Assembly (NCBI GenBank): GCA_944327295.1 | Contig: CALVHF010000003.1 | Span: 62,001 to 126,000 of the forward strand | Reading direction: 5' to 3' | Length of the DNA: 64,000 nucleotides | Origin: an uncultured Desulfovibrio sp. | GTDB taxonomy: Bacteria > Desulfobacterota > Desulfovibrionia > Desulfovibrionales > Desulfovibrionaceae | Part shown: positions 53,179-63,605 of the stretch, piece by piece | Numbering within the stretch: the first letter of the stretch is position 1 | Layout of the letters: each line of letters starts with the position of its first letter | Position numbers and translations under genes: made by a program | Notes under the pieces: generated by a model | Told to the model about the DNA's origin: nothing | Database searches by the model: none | The model's input: only the letters and a program-made list of their open reading frames with translations

Positions 53179-54123
53179 ATGGCTGTTTCATACAAGGATT
53201 ATTACGCACTGCTTGGTGTGGACCGCTCGGCGGACAAGGACACCATTGCCAGGGCTTTCAAGAAGCTTGCGAAAAAATACCATCCCGATCTCAATCCCGG
53301 CGACAAGAAGGCCGAGGAAAAGTTCAAGGAAATCAACGAGGCCTACGAAGTCCTCAAGGATCCCAAGAAGCGCCAGCTCTACGATCAGCTCGGTCCCAAC
53401 TGGCAGCAGGGGCAGCAGTTTGACGGCTTCGGCGGCTTTGGCGGTTTCGGCGGTCAGGGCTTTGACCGGGGCAATGTCCACTTCTCCTTTAACGGCCGCG
53501 ACATGGGCGGCATGGGCGGAGGCGACTTCTCGGACTTCTTCCAGTCGCTCTTTGGCGGCCGCGATGTCTTTGGCGGCCAGGGCGGTCGCGCACGCTCCAT
53601 GCGCGGCAGTGATTTGCAGATGGATCTTTCCCTCTCCCTGGAGGACGTCCAGAAGGGCGGCCAGCGTTCCCTGCAGATCCCGGACGGGACGTCCTACAAG
53701 ACAATCAAGGTCAACATCCCGCAGGGTGTGCGGGACGAGGGCCGGCTGCGTCTGGCAGGTCAGGGCCAGCCAGGCCCCGGCGGTCGCGGCGATCTCTATG
53801 TCCAGATCCACTACAAGCCTCATCCCGTTTTCAGGGTGGACGGCAGCAATCTGCACTGCACCCTGAACGTTGCCCCCTGGGAAGCGGTCCTGGGCGGAAC
53901 GGTGGAAGTGCCCACCCTTGAGGGCATGGTGCAGATGAACCTGCCTGCCGGCTGCTCGTCCGGCCGCAAGTTCCGCCTGCGCGGCAAGGGCCTCGGACCC
54001 GAGGGCAGCAGGGGCGACATCTACGCCACCCTGCAGATTCAGGTGCCCGCACACAGTTCGCCGGAAGAGCTGGATCTGTGGAACAGGCTCGCCCGGTGCT
54101 CGACCTTCAGGGCCAGAGGGTAG
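53179..54123 (+). CDS. cbpA: DnaJ-like co-chaperone CbpA
   Basis: 314 residues; the ATG follows GGAGG. J domain 1-70 with the HPD motif (KKYHPDLNP); a Gly/Phe-rich linker (FGGFGGFGGQGFDRG); then two C-terminal beta domains without the zinc finger of true DnaJ (class II). It stimulates DnaK ATPase. The gene for its modulator CbpM starts 11 bases downstream, and clpB follows further on, giving a proteostasis cluster. Confidence 0.92.
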   Translation: MAVSYKDYYALLGVDRSADKDTIARAFKKLAKKYHPDLNPGDKKAEEKFKEINEAYEVLKDPKKRQLYDQLGPNWQQGQQFDGFGGFGGFGGQGFDRGNVHFSFNGRDMGGMGGGDFSDFFQSLFGGRDVFGGQGGRARSMRGSDLQMDLSLSLEDVQKGGQRSLQIPDGTSYKTIKVNIPQGVRDEGRLRLAGQGQPGPGGRGDLYVQIHYKPHPVFRVDGSNLHCTLNVAPWEAVLGGTVEVPTLEGMVQMNLPAGCSSGRKFRLRGKGLGPEGSRGDIYATLQIQVPAHSSPEELDLWNRLARCSTFRARG

Positions 54124-54134
54124 GAGGCATACTC

Positions 54135-54449
54135 ATGACCAACATCATCATTCGCAAGGAAACGGATCTGCCGGCCCAGTCCTGCCTCATGAGCGAAGAG
54201 GAATTCCTGGACCGCACGGGACTGCCCCGCGAGCGTCTTGTGGAGCTTCTGCAGCTGGACTGGCTGCACTTTGTGCGCACGCAGCAGACCCTGCTCTTTC
54301 AGGAAGACGACATAGCCCGCGTGCGCAAGCTGGAGCGCCTGTGCTGCGACTTCGAGCTGCCCGTGGTTGGCGGCACCATCGTGGTGGAACTTCTGGACCG
54401 CATCAGCGAGCTGGAACGCGAAATCCGCCATCTGCGTCGGTTGATCTGA
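54135..54449 (+). CDS. cbpM: CbpM-like chaperone modulator
   Basis: 104 residues from the ATG at 54135; its GGAGG site overlaps the cbpA stop codon, indicating coupling. MerR-like helical fold: EEEFLDRTGLPRERLVELLQLDWL then LLFQEDDIARVRKLERLCCDFEL and a C-terminal helix ELEREIRHLRRLI. CbpM binds the CbpA J domain and inhibits it in E. coli; the same gene order here supports the assignment. Confidence 0.85.
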   Translation: MTNIIIRKETDLPAQSCLMSEEEFLDRTGLPRERLVELLQLDWLHFVRTQQTLLFQEDDIARVRKLERLCCDFELPVVGGTIVVELLDRISELEREIRHLRRLI

Positions 54450-54991
54450 CGGATTTGCTCTGGCGTCTTTGCCCGGACGGCAACCGCATCTTTCGGGCAG
54501 CAGCCTTGAGGAGGTCCTGCCGTGGCATGCGGCCTTCTGTCTGAACAGGGGCAGGCAATGGGGCACAGGAGACCATACGGGTCCCCCTGGCTTCCATCCC
54601 TGCCTTTTTTTGCGCCTTCTGGACGGAGCTTGGGTGCCGCCTGAGGCTTCCTGGAGCTTCCCCTGCCGGCGTGCAAAAATTTTTTCGTGTCCTGGCCCTG
54701 GAAATCTGGACAAAGAAACAAGGATGCTTATCTTTCCTTCAGTGAAGGAATGCTGTTCAAGGTCCTGTATCAGGGACGATAATCCATGACAGTAAGGACA
54801 GAAATGCATTCTCTTCTGTCTGCAGGGAGATGCCAGGTGACCGCAGGATACATCCTGACTTGCCTTGGAGTACATCTTTCTGCAGCAGAAACTGCCAAAG
54901 ATACAGACAAACACATTGCGGGTTCGGCCTGACACTGTACAGACCGGACCGTTCAGGCAGGAAAAGGTCCTGCCTGGAGGAGAAACGCTGT
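54450..54991. other. Intergenic region cbpM / clpB
   Basis: About 540 bases. A likely cbpM terminator spans about 54550-54610 (GGCAG ... CTGCC followed by T7, with inner pairing). CACTGTACAG lies at 54933-54942, 50 bases before clpB. I could not find a convincing heat-shock sigma-32 promoter or CIRCE element. Confidence 0.5.
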
Positions 54992-57598
54992 ATGAATATA
55001 GAAAAATTCACCGACAAGGCCAGGGAGGCCCTGAGTGATGCCCAGAGCATTGCCAATGGCCTTGGCCATCAGGAAACCGATACAGCACATCTTGCCCTGG
55101 CGCTGATCCGTCAGGAAAAGGGCATTGTTCCGGCCATCCTGGAACGCATGGGCGTGCAGCTCAAGGCCTTTGACGTGGCTGTGGACGAGGCGGTGCGCAA
55201 GCGTCCCTCCGTTTCCGGACTGCAGGTGGAGCCCGGAAAGCTCATGGTGAGCAAGCGCCTTCTTGAGGTCATCAGCACGGCCCAGCAGGAAGCGGCGCGC
55301 ATGCACGACGAGTACGTGAGCGTGGATCACCTTTTCTGTGCCATTACCGACGAACCCGGTTCTACGCCCCTGGGCAAGGTGCTGCGCGAGTACAACGTGA
55401 GCCGTGTGGCCTTTACGAAGGCCATGGAAGAGCTGCGCGGCGGCAGCCGTGTCACCAGTGCCACCCCTGAGGAGACTGTGGAAGCCCTGAGCAAGTACGC
55501 AAGGGACCTTCTGCAGGATGTGCGTGACGGCAAGCTCGATCCTGTCATCGGCAGGGACGAGGAAATCCGCCGTGTCGTGCGCATCCTCTCCCGCCGCACC
55601 AAGAACAACCCCGTGCTTATAGGCGAGGCCGGCGTGGGCAAGACCGCCATCGTGGAAGGTCTGGCCTACCGCATCGTCAAGGGCGATGTGCCTGAGAACC
55701 TCAGGGGGCACAAGCTCTATGCCCTGGACATGGGCGCCCTTATTGCCGGCGCCAAGTACCGTGGCGAGTTCGAGGAACGCCTCAAGGCCGTCCTCAAGGA
55801 AGTGGAGAAGAGCGAGGGCACCATCATCCTCTTCATTGACGAGCTGCACACCATCGTGGGCGCTGGCAAGAGCGAGGGCTCCATGGATGCGGGCAATCTG
55901 CTCAAGCCCATGCTGGCCCGCGGCGAGCTGCACTGCATAGGTGCCACCACCCTGGACGAGTATCACAAGTACATCGAAAAGGATCCGGCTCTGGAACGCC
56001 GCTTCCAGCCCGTGCTCGTGGACGAGCCCTCCATAGAGGACGCCATCTCCATTCTGCGTGGTTTGAAGGAACGCTTTGAAGTGCACCATGGCGTGCGCAT
56101 CAGCGACTCCGCCCTGGTAGAGGCCGTGACCCTGTCAAGCCGCTACATTCCCGACCGTCAGCTGCCGGACAAGGCCATTGACCTCATAGACGAGGCGGGT
56201 GCCATGATTCGCACGGAAATCGACTCCCTGCCCACGGAGCTCGACGAGGTCAACCGCAAGGTCATGCAGCTTGAAATCGAGCGTGAAGCCCTGCGCAAGG
56301 AAGAGGATGACGCTTCCAGGGAACGCCTGGGCAAGCTTGAAAACGAACTAAACGATCTTCGGGCTGTCCAGGCGGCCAAACGCCAGCAGTGGGAGAAGGA
56401 GAAGGGCGAGATCGAACATGTCCGCTCCCTCAAGGCGGAGATTGAAAAGGTCAACAACAGCATCGAGGAAGCCAAGCGGGCCGGTGATCTGAACCGCGCT
56501 GCCGAGCTCACCTACTCCCGCCTGCCCAGCCTGAAGAAGGAACTCGAGCTGGCCTCGAAGAAGCAGGGCGAGGAACAGCGGCTCCTGCGCGAGGAAGTGG
56601 GCCCGGATGACGTGGCCCAGATTGTGGCCAAGTGGACCGGCATCCCGGTGACCAGGCTTTTGCAGTCCGAGCGCGAAAAGCTGCTCAAACTGGGCGATCA
56701 GCTGCACCTGCGTGTGGTGGGCCAGGACGAGGCCGTCAAGGCCGTGTCCGAGGCCGTGCTCAGGGCCAGAGCCGGACTCTCGGACCCCTGCCGTCCCACA
56801 GGCTCCTTCCTCTTCCTGGGCCCCACGGGCGTCGGCAAGACGGAACTGTGCAAGGCCCTGGCAGAGGCACTCTTTGATACGGAGGACAATATCGTCCGTC
56901 TGGATATGAGTGAGTACATGGAAAAATTCTCCGTGTCCCGCCTCATCGGTTCGCCTCCAGGGTACGTGGGCTTCGAGGAAGGCGGCCAGCTCACCGAAGC
57001 CGTGCGCCGCAAGCCCTACTCCGTGGTGCTCTTTGACGAAATCGAAAAGGCCCACCCCGATGTCTTCAACATCCTGCTCCAGGTGCTGGATGACGGACGC
57101 CTGACGGACAGTCAGGGACATACCGTGGACTTCCGCAACACCATTATCATCATGACCTCCAACATCGGCTCGGCCAGACTGCTGCAGGGCATTGACGAGA
57201 AGGGTGAACTGGATCCCAAGGCCAGAGCCGACGTCCTGGCAGAGCTGAAGACCCGCTTCAGGCCGGAATTCCTGAACCGTATTGACGAGACGGTCCTCTT
57301 CACGCCGCTGCGCCGCCAGGAAGTGGCCCGCATTGTGGACCTGCAGCTCGACAGGCTGCGCAAGCGTCTGGCAGACCGCCAGATCGGTCTGGAGATGAGT
57401 CCGCAGGCCAGGGAATATGTGGCCGATGAAGCCTACGATCCCATCTACGGTGCCCGTCCCCTCAAGCGCTATGTGCAGCAGTACATCGAGACCCCTCTGG
57501 CGAGAGACATTATTGCCGGCAAGGTCCGTGACGGACAGATGGTGACGGTCAATGTGTCCGATGGCGAACTGATCTTTGCCACCAGAGAGCAGAACTGA
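54992..57598 (+). CDS. clpB: ATP-dependent disaggregase ClpB
   Basis: 868 residues from the ATG at 54992 (GGAGGAG upstream). Clp_N domain (1-145), NBD1 with Walker [10 protein letters not shown] near 212, the long coiled-coil middle domain (about 400-530) that distinguishes ClpB from ClpA/C, and NBD2 with Walker [10 protein letters not shown] near 610 and [17 protein letters not shown]. It extracts aggregated protein with DnaK. It is downstream of cbpAM but separately transcribed, with a good terminator. Confidence 0.96.
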   Translation: MNIEKFTDKAREALSDAQSIANGLGHQETDTAHLALALIRQEKGIVPAILERMGVQLKAFDVAVDEAVRKRPSVSGLQVEPGKLMVSKRLLEVISTAQQEAARMHDEYVSVDHLFCAITDEPGSTPLGKVLREYNVSRVAFTKAMEELRGGSRVTSATPEETVEALSKYARDLLQDVRDGKLDPVIGRDEEIRRVVRILSRRTKNNPVLIGEAGVGKTAIVEGLAYRIVKGDVPENLRGHKLYALDMGALIAGAKYRGEFEERLKAVLKEVEKSEGTIILFIDELHTIVGAGKSEGSMDAGNLLKPMLARGELHCIGATTLDEYHKYIEKDPALERRFQPVLVDEPSIEDAISILRGLKERFEVHHGVRISDSALVEAVTLSSRYIPDRQLPDKAIDLIDEAGAMIRTEIDSLPTELDEVNRKVMQLEIEREALRKEEDDASRERLGKLENELNDLRAVQAAKRQQWEKEKGEIEHVRSLKAEIEKVNNSIEEAKRAGDLNRAAELTYSRLPSLKKELELASKKQGEEQRLLREEVGPDDVAQIVAKWTGIPVTRLLQSEREKLLKLGDQLHLRVVGQDEAVKAVSEAVLRARAGLSDPCRPTGSFLFLGPTGVGKTELCKALAEALFDTEDNIVRLDMSEYMEKFSVSRLIGSPPGYVGFEEGGQLTEAVRRKPYSVVLFDEIEKAHPDVFNILLQVLDDGRLTDSQGHTVDFRNTIIIMTSNIGSARLLQGIDEKGELDPKARADVLAELKTRFRPEFLNRIDETVLFTPLRRQEVARIVDLQLDRLRKRLADRQIGLEMSPQAREYVADEAYDPIYGARPLKRYVQQYIETPLARDIIAGKVRDGQMVTVNVSDGELIFATREQN

Positions 57599-57715
57599 CG
57601 GGAATGAGCCCTGTCCCGGCCAAAGGAAGGTGCAGAGACAGGCAAAAGAAGAGAAGGCCCGCACAGGGCGGGAGCCCATGCAGGAACCTTCTCCCTCCCA
57701 AAATATGCATGACAC

Positions 57716-57755
57716 GGACTGCCTGGAAGGAAAGACTTCGGGCAGTCCTTTTTTT
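57716..57755 (+). terminator. Terminator of clpB
   Basis: GGACTGCC pairs with GGCAGTCC, with an inner GAAG/CTTC stem, and is followed by T7. Confidence 0.85.
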
Positions 57756-57908
57756 GTACTTGCGCATGTCTCTGCCGGCCCCTGGACAGGAAGGAACGGG
57801 TTTGGCCGTCTGAAATACTGAAAAAGCTCTGCAAAACAGGGCATCGGCAGACGGCAGGGCGTGCGGGAACTATGTCTGGCAGTGTGTAGAGTAAAAAATT
57901 TCAATATC

Positions 57909-57937
57909 TTGACTATGCTATATAGTTGGGCTAACAT
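57909..57937 (+). promoter_or_regulatory. Sigma-70 promoter of glcDF
   Basis: TTGACT (57909-57914), a 17-bp spacer and TAACAT (57932-57937). The predicted start near 57944 is followed at once by TGACTGTACAGACA (57948-57961), a near palindrome suited to repressor binding. Confidence 0.6.
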
Positions 57938-58022
57938 TTGAGTAATCTGACTGTACAGACAATCAGCCTGACAGGCAGGGTGATCTGCTCACATCCTGTC
58001 TGCAAACATCCTTGGAGGAACC

Positions 58023-59420
58023 ATGGCCAACAGCGCTCTGATTAAAGAATTTGAGGAGATGCTCGGCAAGGAAAATGTCTTTTCCAGCGAAGCCGACCGC
58101 CGCACCTATGCCTATGACGCGGCGGTCCTCAATCCCGTAGTTCCTGCCTTCGTCATTCGCCCCACAACAACCGAACAGCTCGGCAAATGTGTTGTGAAGC
58201 TCTACAATGAAGGCATTCCCATGACCGTGCGCGGTGCGGGAACCAACCTCTCCGGCGGAACCATTCCGGACACCAGCGACACCGTAGTCATTCTGACCTG
58301 TGCCCTGAACCGCATTCTCGAGATCAATACTAATGACCTCTATGCCGTTGTGGAGCCCGGTGTCGTGACTGCAGACCTTGCCGCTGCCGTTGCCGCCAAG
58401 GGCCTGTTCTATCCCCCGGATCCCGGCTCCATGAGCGTGTCCTCCATCGGTGGCAACATTGCCGAGAATGCCGGCGGTCTGCGCGGCCTCAAGTACGGCG
58501 TCACCAAGGACTATGTCATGGGCGTGGAATTTTTCGATTCCACCGGTGGCTGGGTGCGCAGCGGATCCCGCACGGTCAAGTGCGTCACGGGCTACAACCT
58601 GGCCGGCATGCTCATCCAGTCCGAAGGCACCCTGGGCGTGATAAGCCAGGCCGTGATGAAACTCGTGCCCCCGCCGAGCGCTTCCAGGGCCTGTCTGGCC
58701 GAATTCGACGACATGCAGAAGGCCGCCGAAGCCGTGGCCGGCATCATCGCCGAGCACATTCTGCCCTGTACCCTGGAATTCCTGGACAACAACACCATCG
58801 TCAAGGTGGACGACTTCACCCACATTGGTCTGCCCCGCAATGCCGCAGCCATCCTGCTCATTGAAGTGGACGGCCATCCGGCCCAGGTCGCCGATGATGC
58901 TGCTGCCGTGGAGCGCGTGCTCAAGGCTTGCGGCGCCACAGCCGTGCATGTGGCCAAGGACGCTGCCGAAAAGACTCAGCTCTGGGAAGCCCGCCGTCAG
59001 GCCCTGCCCGTGCTCGCCCGCGTGAAGCCCACCACGGTTCTGGAAGACGCCACCGTGCCGCGCTCCCAGATCCCTGCCATGATGCAGGCCATCACCGATA
59101 TCTCCAAGAAGTACCGTGTGGACGTGGGTACCTTCGGTCATGCCGGCGACGGCAACCTGCATCCCACGTTCCTGTGCGACAAGAGAGACAAGGAAGAATA
59201 CGCCCGCGTGGAAGCTGCCATTGACGAAATGTTCGATGTGGCCATCAAGCTGCACGGCACCTTGTCCGGCGAACACGGCATTGGCACTGCCAAGGCCAAG
59301 TGGATGGAAAAGGAAACCTCCCGCGGCACCATTCTCTTCTCCCGTCGTCTGCGCAAGGCCCTGGATCCCAAGGGTCTGCTGAATCCCACCAAGCTGGTCG
59401 GAATTCTGGGAGGCGAATAA
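58023..59420 (+). CDS. glcD: FAD-linked lactate/glycolate oxidase subunit (GlcD-like)
   Basis: 465 residues; the ATG follows GGAGG. The PCMH-type FAD-binding domain (VRGAGTNLSGG, PPDPGSMSVSSIGGNIAENAGG, GYNLAGMLIQSEGTLG) is followed by the FAD-oxidase C-terminal domain with GHAGDGNLHPTF and SGEHGIGTAKAKWM. It oxidises D-lactate or glycolate to the 2-oxoacid and passes electrons to the iron-sulfur partner encoded by the next gene, which overlaps it by one base (TAATG). With two lactate permeases in the window, lactate is the more likely substrate. Confidence 0.9.
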   Translation: MANSALIKEFEEMLGKENVFSSEADRRTYAYDAAVLNPVVPAFVIRPTTTEQLGKCVVKLYNEGIPMTVRGAGTNLSGGTIPDTSDTVVILTCALNRILEINTNDLYAVVEPGVVTADLAAAVAAKGLFYPPDPGSMSVSSIGGNIAENAGGLRGLKYGVTKDYVMGVEFFDSTGGWVRSGSRTVKCVTGYNLAGMLIQSEGTLGVISQAVMKLVPPPSASRACLAEFDDMQKAAEAVAGIIAEHILPCTLEFLDNNTIVKVDDFTHIGLPRNAAAILLIEVDGHPAQVADDAAAVERVLKACGATAVHVAKDAAEKTQLWEARRQALPVLARVKPTTVLEDATVPRSQIPAMMQAITDISKKYRVDVGTFGHAGDGNLHPTFLCDKRDKEEYARVEAAIDEMFDVAIKLHGTLSGEHGIGTAKAKWMEKETSRGTILFSRRLRKALDPKGLLNPTKLVGILGGE

Positions 59421-60709
59421 TGGCCGATCTGAAAGCGCTCGTAAGCCGTCTGATGACCCTGGAGGACAGGATCATCGCCTGCATGCGCTGCGGCAACTGC
59501 CAGGCTGTCTGCCCTATGTTCGGTGCCACCCACATGGAAGCCGACGTTGCTCGCGGCAAGCTGGCTCTGGTGGACGACCTGGCCCATGAGCTCATCCGTG
59601 ATCCCCAGGCTGTGGCCGACAAGCTGGGCCGCTGCCTTTTGTGCGGATCCTGTCAGGCCGGCTGTCCCTCTGGCGTCAAGATTATGGATGTCTTCATGGA
59701 AGCCAGGGAAATTGTCTACAGCTACCTGGGCCTCGGCCCGGTCAAGAAGGCCATCTTCCGCGTGATGCTGGCCAAGCCCTGGCTCTTCAACATCTCCATG
59801 CGCGTGGGCAGCCCTGCTTCCCACCTGCTTTTCCGCAAGAACAAGACAGCCCAGAACACGGTGTCCTCGCCCCTGCTGCGTCCGCTCATCGGCGACAGAC
59901 ACCTGCGCTCCCTGCCTGTGCGTCCCCTGCATGCCATCGTTGGCGCCCTCAACGAGCCCCGTGTCTCCGGCGGCCTCAAGGTGGTGTTCTTCCCGGGCTG
60001 CATGGGCGACAAGTACTATGTGAACATGGCCCTGGCCTGCCTCAAGGTGCTCAAACACCATCAGGTGGCCGTCTTCATGTCCCCCGACTTTGCCTGCTGC
60101 GGCATTCCTGCAGTGTCCAGTGGTGACGGTCAGGGCATGGTGGACGAACTGCGCAAGAATCTGGACATCCTGAGCAAGGTGGACTTTGACTACATTGTCA
60201 CCCCTTGCGGATCCTGCACGAGCACCATCAAGGAACTCTGGCCCAAGTACGCTGCCCGCATTGACGACGCAGCCATGCACATCAGCAAGGCTCTTTCCAA
60301 GAAGACCATGGACATCACCCAGTTCCTGGTGGATGTCCTTGGCGTACATGGCGTGGAACCCAGGGACAATGCCATCAGCATTACCTACCATGATTCCTGT
60401 CACCTGCGTAAGGGACTCGGTGTCAGCAGTCAGCCCAGGGAGCTGCTCAAGGCCAATTCCGGCTACCGCTTCGTGGAAATGAAGGAAGCGGATCGCTGCT
60501 GCGGTTGCGGCGGTTCCTTCACCCTGTACCACTACGATCTCTCCCGTGCCATTGGTCAGCGCAAGCGTGACAACGTGGTGGCCAGCAAGGCCCAGGTTGT
60601 GGCAGCGGCCTGTCCTGCCTGCATGATGCAGCTTGAGGACGTGCTCTCTCACAACAAGGACGATGTGACAGTCAAGCATCCTGTGGAAGTCTACGCAGAA
60701 ACGCTCTAG
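59420..60709 (+). CDS. glcF: Iron-sulfur (GlcF/CCG-type) subunit of lactate/glycolate dehydrogenase
   Basis: 429 residues from the ATG at 59420, which overlaps the glcD stop; GGGAGG upstream. Two [4Fe-4S] motifs, CMRCGNCQAVCP and CLLCGSCQAGCP, are followed by two CCG domains (PGCMGDKYY...CCGIP and DSCHLRKG...CCGCGG). It carries electrons from the FAD subunit toward the membrane pool or another acceptor. A strong terminator follows. Confidence 0.92.
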   Translation: MADLKALVSRLMTLEDRIIACMRCGNCQAVCPMFGATHMEADVARGKLALVDDLAHELIRDPQAVADKLGRCLLCGSCQAGCPSGVKIMDVFMEAREIVYSYLGLGPVKKAIFRVMLAKPWLFNISMRVGSPASHLLFRKNKTAQNTVSSPLLRPLIGDRHLRSLPVRPLHAIVGALNEPRVSGGLKVVFFPGCMGDKYYVNMALACLKVLKHHQVAVFMSPDFACCGIPAVSSGDGQGMVDELRKNLDILSKVDFDYIVTPCGSCTSTIKELWPKYAARIDDAAMHISKALSKKTMDITQFLVDVLGVHGVEPRDNAISITYHDSCHLRKGLGVSSQPRELLKANSGYRFVEMKEADRCCGCGGSFTLYHYDLSRAIGQRKRDNVVASKAQVVAAACPACMMQLEDVLSHNKDDVTVKHPVEVYAETL

Positions 60710-60749
60710 GTCGTGTGACAGACGCATTTTCTTTCCGCAAGACATAATC

Positions 60750-60798
60750 AAAGCGTGCCGGTTCCGCTGTGTTCCGGCACGCTTTTCTCTTTTTTTTT
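60750..60798 (+). terminator. Terminator of glcDF
   Basis: AAAGCGTGCCGG pairs with CCGGCACGCTTT (12 bp perfect) and is followed by a T-rich tail of 14 of 16 bases. Confidence 0.9.
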
Positions 60799-60875
60799 CG
60801 AAGCAGGCAAAAGGACGGAGAGTCCTGCAGGGGGCCGGGCTACCACCAGAAGCTGTCGCGGCTGTTGGCAATGAG

Positions 60876-61184
60876 TCACATGCCTGCGCCAGCAAGATGA
60901 ATGTCCCAGGTGTCTTCATGGCTCACCGGGCGTGCACCGTTCAAAAGACAGTAGAATTCTTTTCCGTGGCTTGTGCGTACGGTGACCTGGGCCTTTAGCA
61001 GGTCGTGCAGCAGGGTGATGAATTCGCCAACGGGCTTGCCCATGTGTTCGCCGAACAAGGCAAGGTTCACGCGCAGGATTTTGGGATCCTGCTGTGTTAT
61101 GGCAAAGGGAGCCAGGCTGTGCAGAAACCTAGCATGGTCCTGATCCATGCCTGTGCCAAAGGAGACAGTTTCCTGGGGCATCAT
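60876..61184 (-). CDS. Hypothetical protein (uncertain)
   Basis: 102 residues if it starts at the ATG at 61184. No clear ribosome site is seen, and the frame is open further upstream to 61328. The sequence DPKILRVNLALFGEHMGKPVGEFITLLHDLLKAQVTVRTSHGKEFYCLL looks like a folded alpha/beta protein rather than a shadow, and no gene lies on the other strand. No domain recognised. It could also be a decayed gene. Confidence 0.4.
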   Translation of the reverse strand: MMPQETVSFGTGMDQDHARFLHSLAPFAITQQDPKILRVNLALFGEHMGKPVGEFITLLHDLLKAQVTVRTSHGKEFYCLLNGARPVSHEDTWDIHLAGAGM

Positions 61185-61849
61185 GCATGTATTGGGGGCG
61201 ATTGTCGCAGTGCGTGACTCATGCTCTCTCTTGATGTGCAGCCGTACAGCAGGTTTCTGCAGGCAGTTCCGGTTGTCCAAGGCATTGTGCAGGGGACAGA
61301 CGTGCAATGCGGAATGTTTTGAGCGCAAGAGGTAGGGAATGCTGATACGCCTCTGTACAGTGCGATAATAATACAGAACAATGTACTTATCTCAATAAAC
61401 TTGAGAATTTGTTAATAATATGCAACAAAATTTGTATGTTACAGTTGATGTAAAAAGAGATATTATGTATGTTTTGTAATTATACAGGAAACAATACAAA
61501 AAATTCTGTTCTCATGTGGAAGTATAAAGTAAAAAATATAGAAAAATACAGAAATTCACAGAGGAACTGCAGTACAAATCAGGACATGCTCTGCGCAGGA
61601 ACGAATGTGGAAAAAAAATCTGAGGTGATCTGAGAAACCTCCTGAAGCCGGATTGAAGACATGTGTCGGGCATGGAGTGGAGCGATGAGGGCAGTTCAGG
61701 AGAGAGCGGCCGCACAGGATACGTCTTGCTTTCTTTGGAAGGGCTTGCTAATTCCAAGATTCTAGACAAGGCCTCACTCGCTTGTATGAGTGCAGGCCAG
61801 ACAATGTATACAATGTATTTTGATTTGCGACTAAAGAAAGGGGAAGAAC
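61185..61849. other. AT-rich intergenic region before glmU
   Basis: About 665 bases, markedly AT-rich from 61340 to 61620. It includes CTGTACAGTG at 61353-61362. A possible glmU promoter is TTGTAT (61782-61787), 17 bases, TGTATA (61805-61810). No convincing gene; frames here have many rare codons. Confidence 0.5.
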
Positions 61850-63226
61850 ATGGGCATTCATGCCGCTTGTGTCCTTGCCGCAGGCAAGGGAACCCGTATG
61901 CATTCATCGCGCCCCAAGGTCCTGCAGACCCTGCTTGGCGAACCCATGGTTCGCTATGTCCTGGCTGCCCTTGAGCCGCATTTTGCCGACAATATATGGC
62001 TGGTCGTGGGGCATGGCGCCGAAGAGGTGCAGAAAGCTGTGCCCGGTGGCCGTTTCGTACTGCAGAGCGAGCAGCTGGGTACAGGACATGCCCTGACCTG
62101 CGCCCTGCCGGTCCTGAAGGAAGCAGGTGTGGAACGCCTGCTTGTCATCAATGGCGATGTTCCCCTGGTGACAGCCGACATCCTTGCCCGCTTCTTGGAA
62201 CAGATGGGCGACAGCGAGCTTGCCTTTGCCACCATCAATCTCGGCAATCCCGGAGCCTATGGCCGCATCGTGCGCAAGGACGGGCATCTCATCGGCATCG
62301 TGGAGGCAAAGGACTACGACATGAGCCTCTGGGGACCGCCCTCGGGCGAAGTCAATGCCGGCCTCTATTCTCTCGATCTGAGCCTCGCCGAAAAGCTTCT
62401 GCCCAGGCTTGGCAATGCCAACAAGAGCGGGGAATACTACATTACCGATCTCATCGGCCTGGCCCTGGAAGAAGGGCACAGGGTGGCAGGCGTCGTCTGC
62501 GGCAATACCAATGCATTGCTTGGCGTGAACTCGCCGCTGGAACTCGATGAGGCCGAAACCATCCTGCAGAAGGAAATCAACCGCAGGCTCCTTGCTAGTG
62601 GCGTCATCCTGCATGCTGCTGCCAGTGTGCGCATAAGCCCCTTTGTGGAGGTGGAGCCCGGTGCCGACATTACCGGTCCCTGCGAGATTACCGGAAAAAG
62701 CTGCATCAGGGCCGACGCCCGCATCATGACAAGCTGCGTTGTGCGAGACTCTGTCGTGGAAGGAGGTGCGGAGATCCGTCCCTTCAGCCATCTCGAAGGA
62801 GCCCTTGTGCATGCCGGAGCCCTGGTGGGCCCCTACGCCCGCCTGCGCCCTGGTGCAGAGCTCGGCGTCAATTCCCATGTGGGCAACTTTGTGGAACTGA
62901 AGAAAACCAGACTTGGTGAAGGTGCGAAGGCCAACCACCTCACCTATCTCGGCGACGCCACCATCGGCCGGGGCACGAATATCGGTGCCGGAACCATTAC
63001 CTGCAACTATGACGGCAAGCACAAGTACCAGACCATTATTGGCGAACATGCCTTTATAGGCTCCAATACGGCCATGGTGGCGCCTGTGCGTGTGGGGGAC
63101 AACACCCTTATCGGTGCCGGGTCCACAATCACCAGGGATGTGCCGGACGGCGAACTTGCCATTGCCCGCGCCCGTCAGAAAAACCTGGGCATGCGCAGGA
63201 ATCTGCACTCGGAAGAAAAAGCGTAA
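61850..63226 (+). CDS. glmU: Bifunctional GlmU (GlcN-1-P acetyltransferase / UDP-GlcNAc pyrophosphorylase)
   Basis: 458 residues; the ATG follows AAAGGGGAAG. N-terminal nucleotidyltransferase with VLAAGKGTRMHSSRPKVLQ; C-terminal left-handed beta helix of hexapeptide repeats with GAKANHLTYLGDATIGRGTNIGAGTITCNYDG. It makes UDP-GlcNAc for peptidoglycan and lipopolysaccharide. No glmS is adjacent. Confidence 0.96.
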   Translation: MGIHAACVLAAGKGTRMHSSRPKVLQTLLGEPMVRYVLAALEPHFADNIWLVVGHGAEEVQKAVPGGRFVLQSEQLGTGHALTCALPVLKEAGVERLLVINGDVPLVTADILARFLEQMGDSELAFATINLGNPGAYGRIVRKDGHLIGIVEAKDYDMSLWGPPSGEVNAGLYSLDLSLAEKLLPRLGNANKSGEYYITDLIGLALEEGHRVAGVVCGNTNALLGVNSPLELDEAETILQKEINRRLLASGVILHAAASVRISPFVEVEPGADITGPCEITGKSCIRADARIMTSCVVRDSVVEGGAEIRPFSHLEGALVHAGALVGPYARLRPGAELGVNSHVGNFVELKKTRLGEGAKANHLTYLGDATIGRGTNIGAGTITCNYDGKHKYQTIIGEHAFIGSNTAMVAPVRVGDNTLIGAGSTITRDVPDGELAIARARQKNLGMRRNLHSEEKA

Positions 63227-63605
63227 GGTGCCAGGCATACGCTCGCAAACTGTGTTTGGTCTCCTGCGTCTCACGTATCCTGTATGCCTGCAAAAAGGCA
63301 TGCAGGGTGCGTTTCTATGCTTCTTCTGAGAACCCCTGAAACTTCCGCATCCTTCTTTGCACAAGGAAGGCAAGGTCGTGCCTGTCCTTGCAAAAGAGGC
63401 CACCGTGACAGGCTGTTGCGGATGTAGTCCCAGGCCCGAGACAGGGCATGGAAAAGTGTCTGCACAAGGGAACAGCAAGGGCATTCAGGAACGAAAAACT
63501 TTTGTTCTTTTTGCGCTGTCTCTTAAAAAAAATATCATTACGGTCTATTAGTTGATGCGCTGCTGACAGGGAACGAGCCTGTTTTTGGTTGCCAAGGAGA
63601 GGGGC
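63227..63605. other. Intergenic region glmU / zapB-like gene
   Basis: About 380 bases. CAGGCATAC (63232-63240) and GTATGCCTG (63282-63290) pair over a 41-base loop just after glmU, a possible terminator. A promoter lies at 63511-63538. No gene recognised. Confidence 0.5.
63511..63538 (+). promoter_or_regulatory. Promoter of zapB-like/zapA genes
   Basis: TTGCGC (63511-63516), 16 bases including A8, then TATCAT (63533-63538). Confidence 0.5.

Larger units (their letters stand above)
57599..58022. other. Intergenic region clpB / glcD
   Basis: About 420 bases holding the clpB terminator and the glcDF promoter; no gene seen. Confidence 0.55.
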
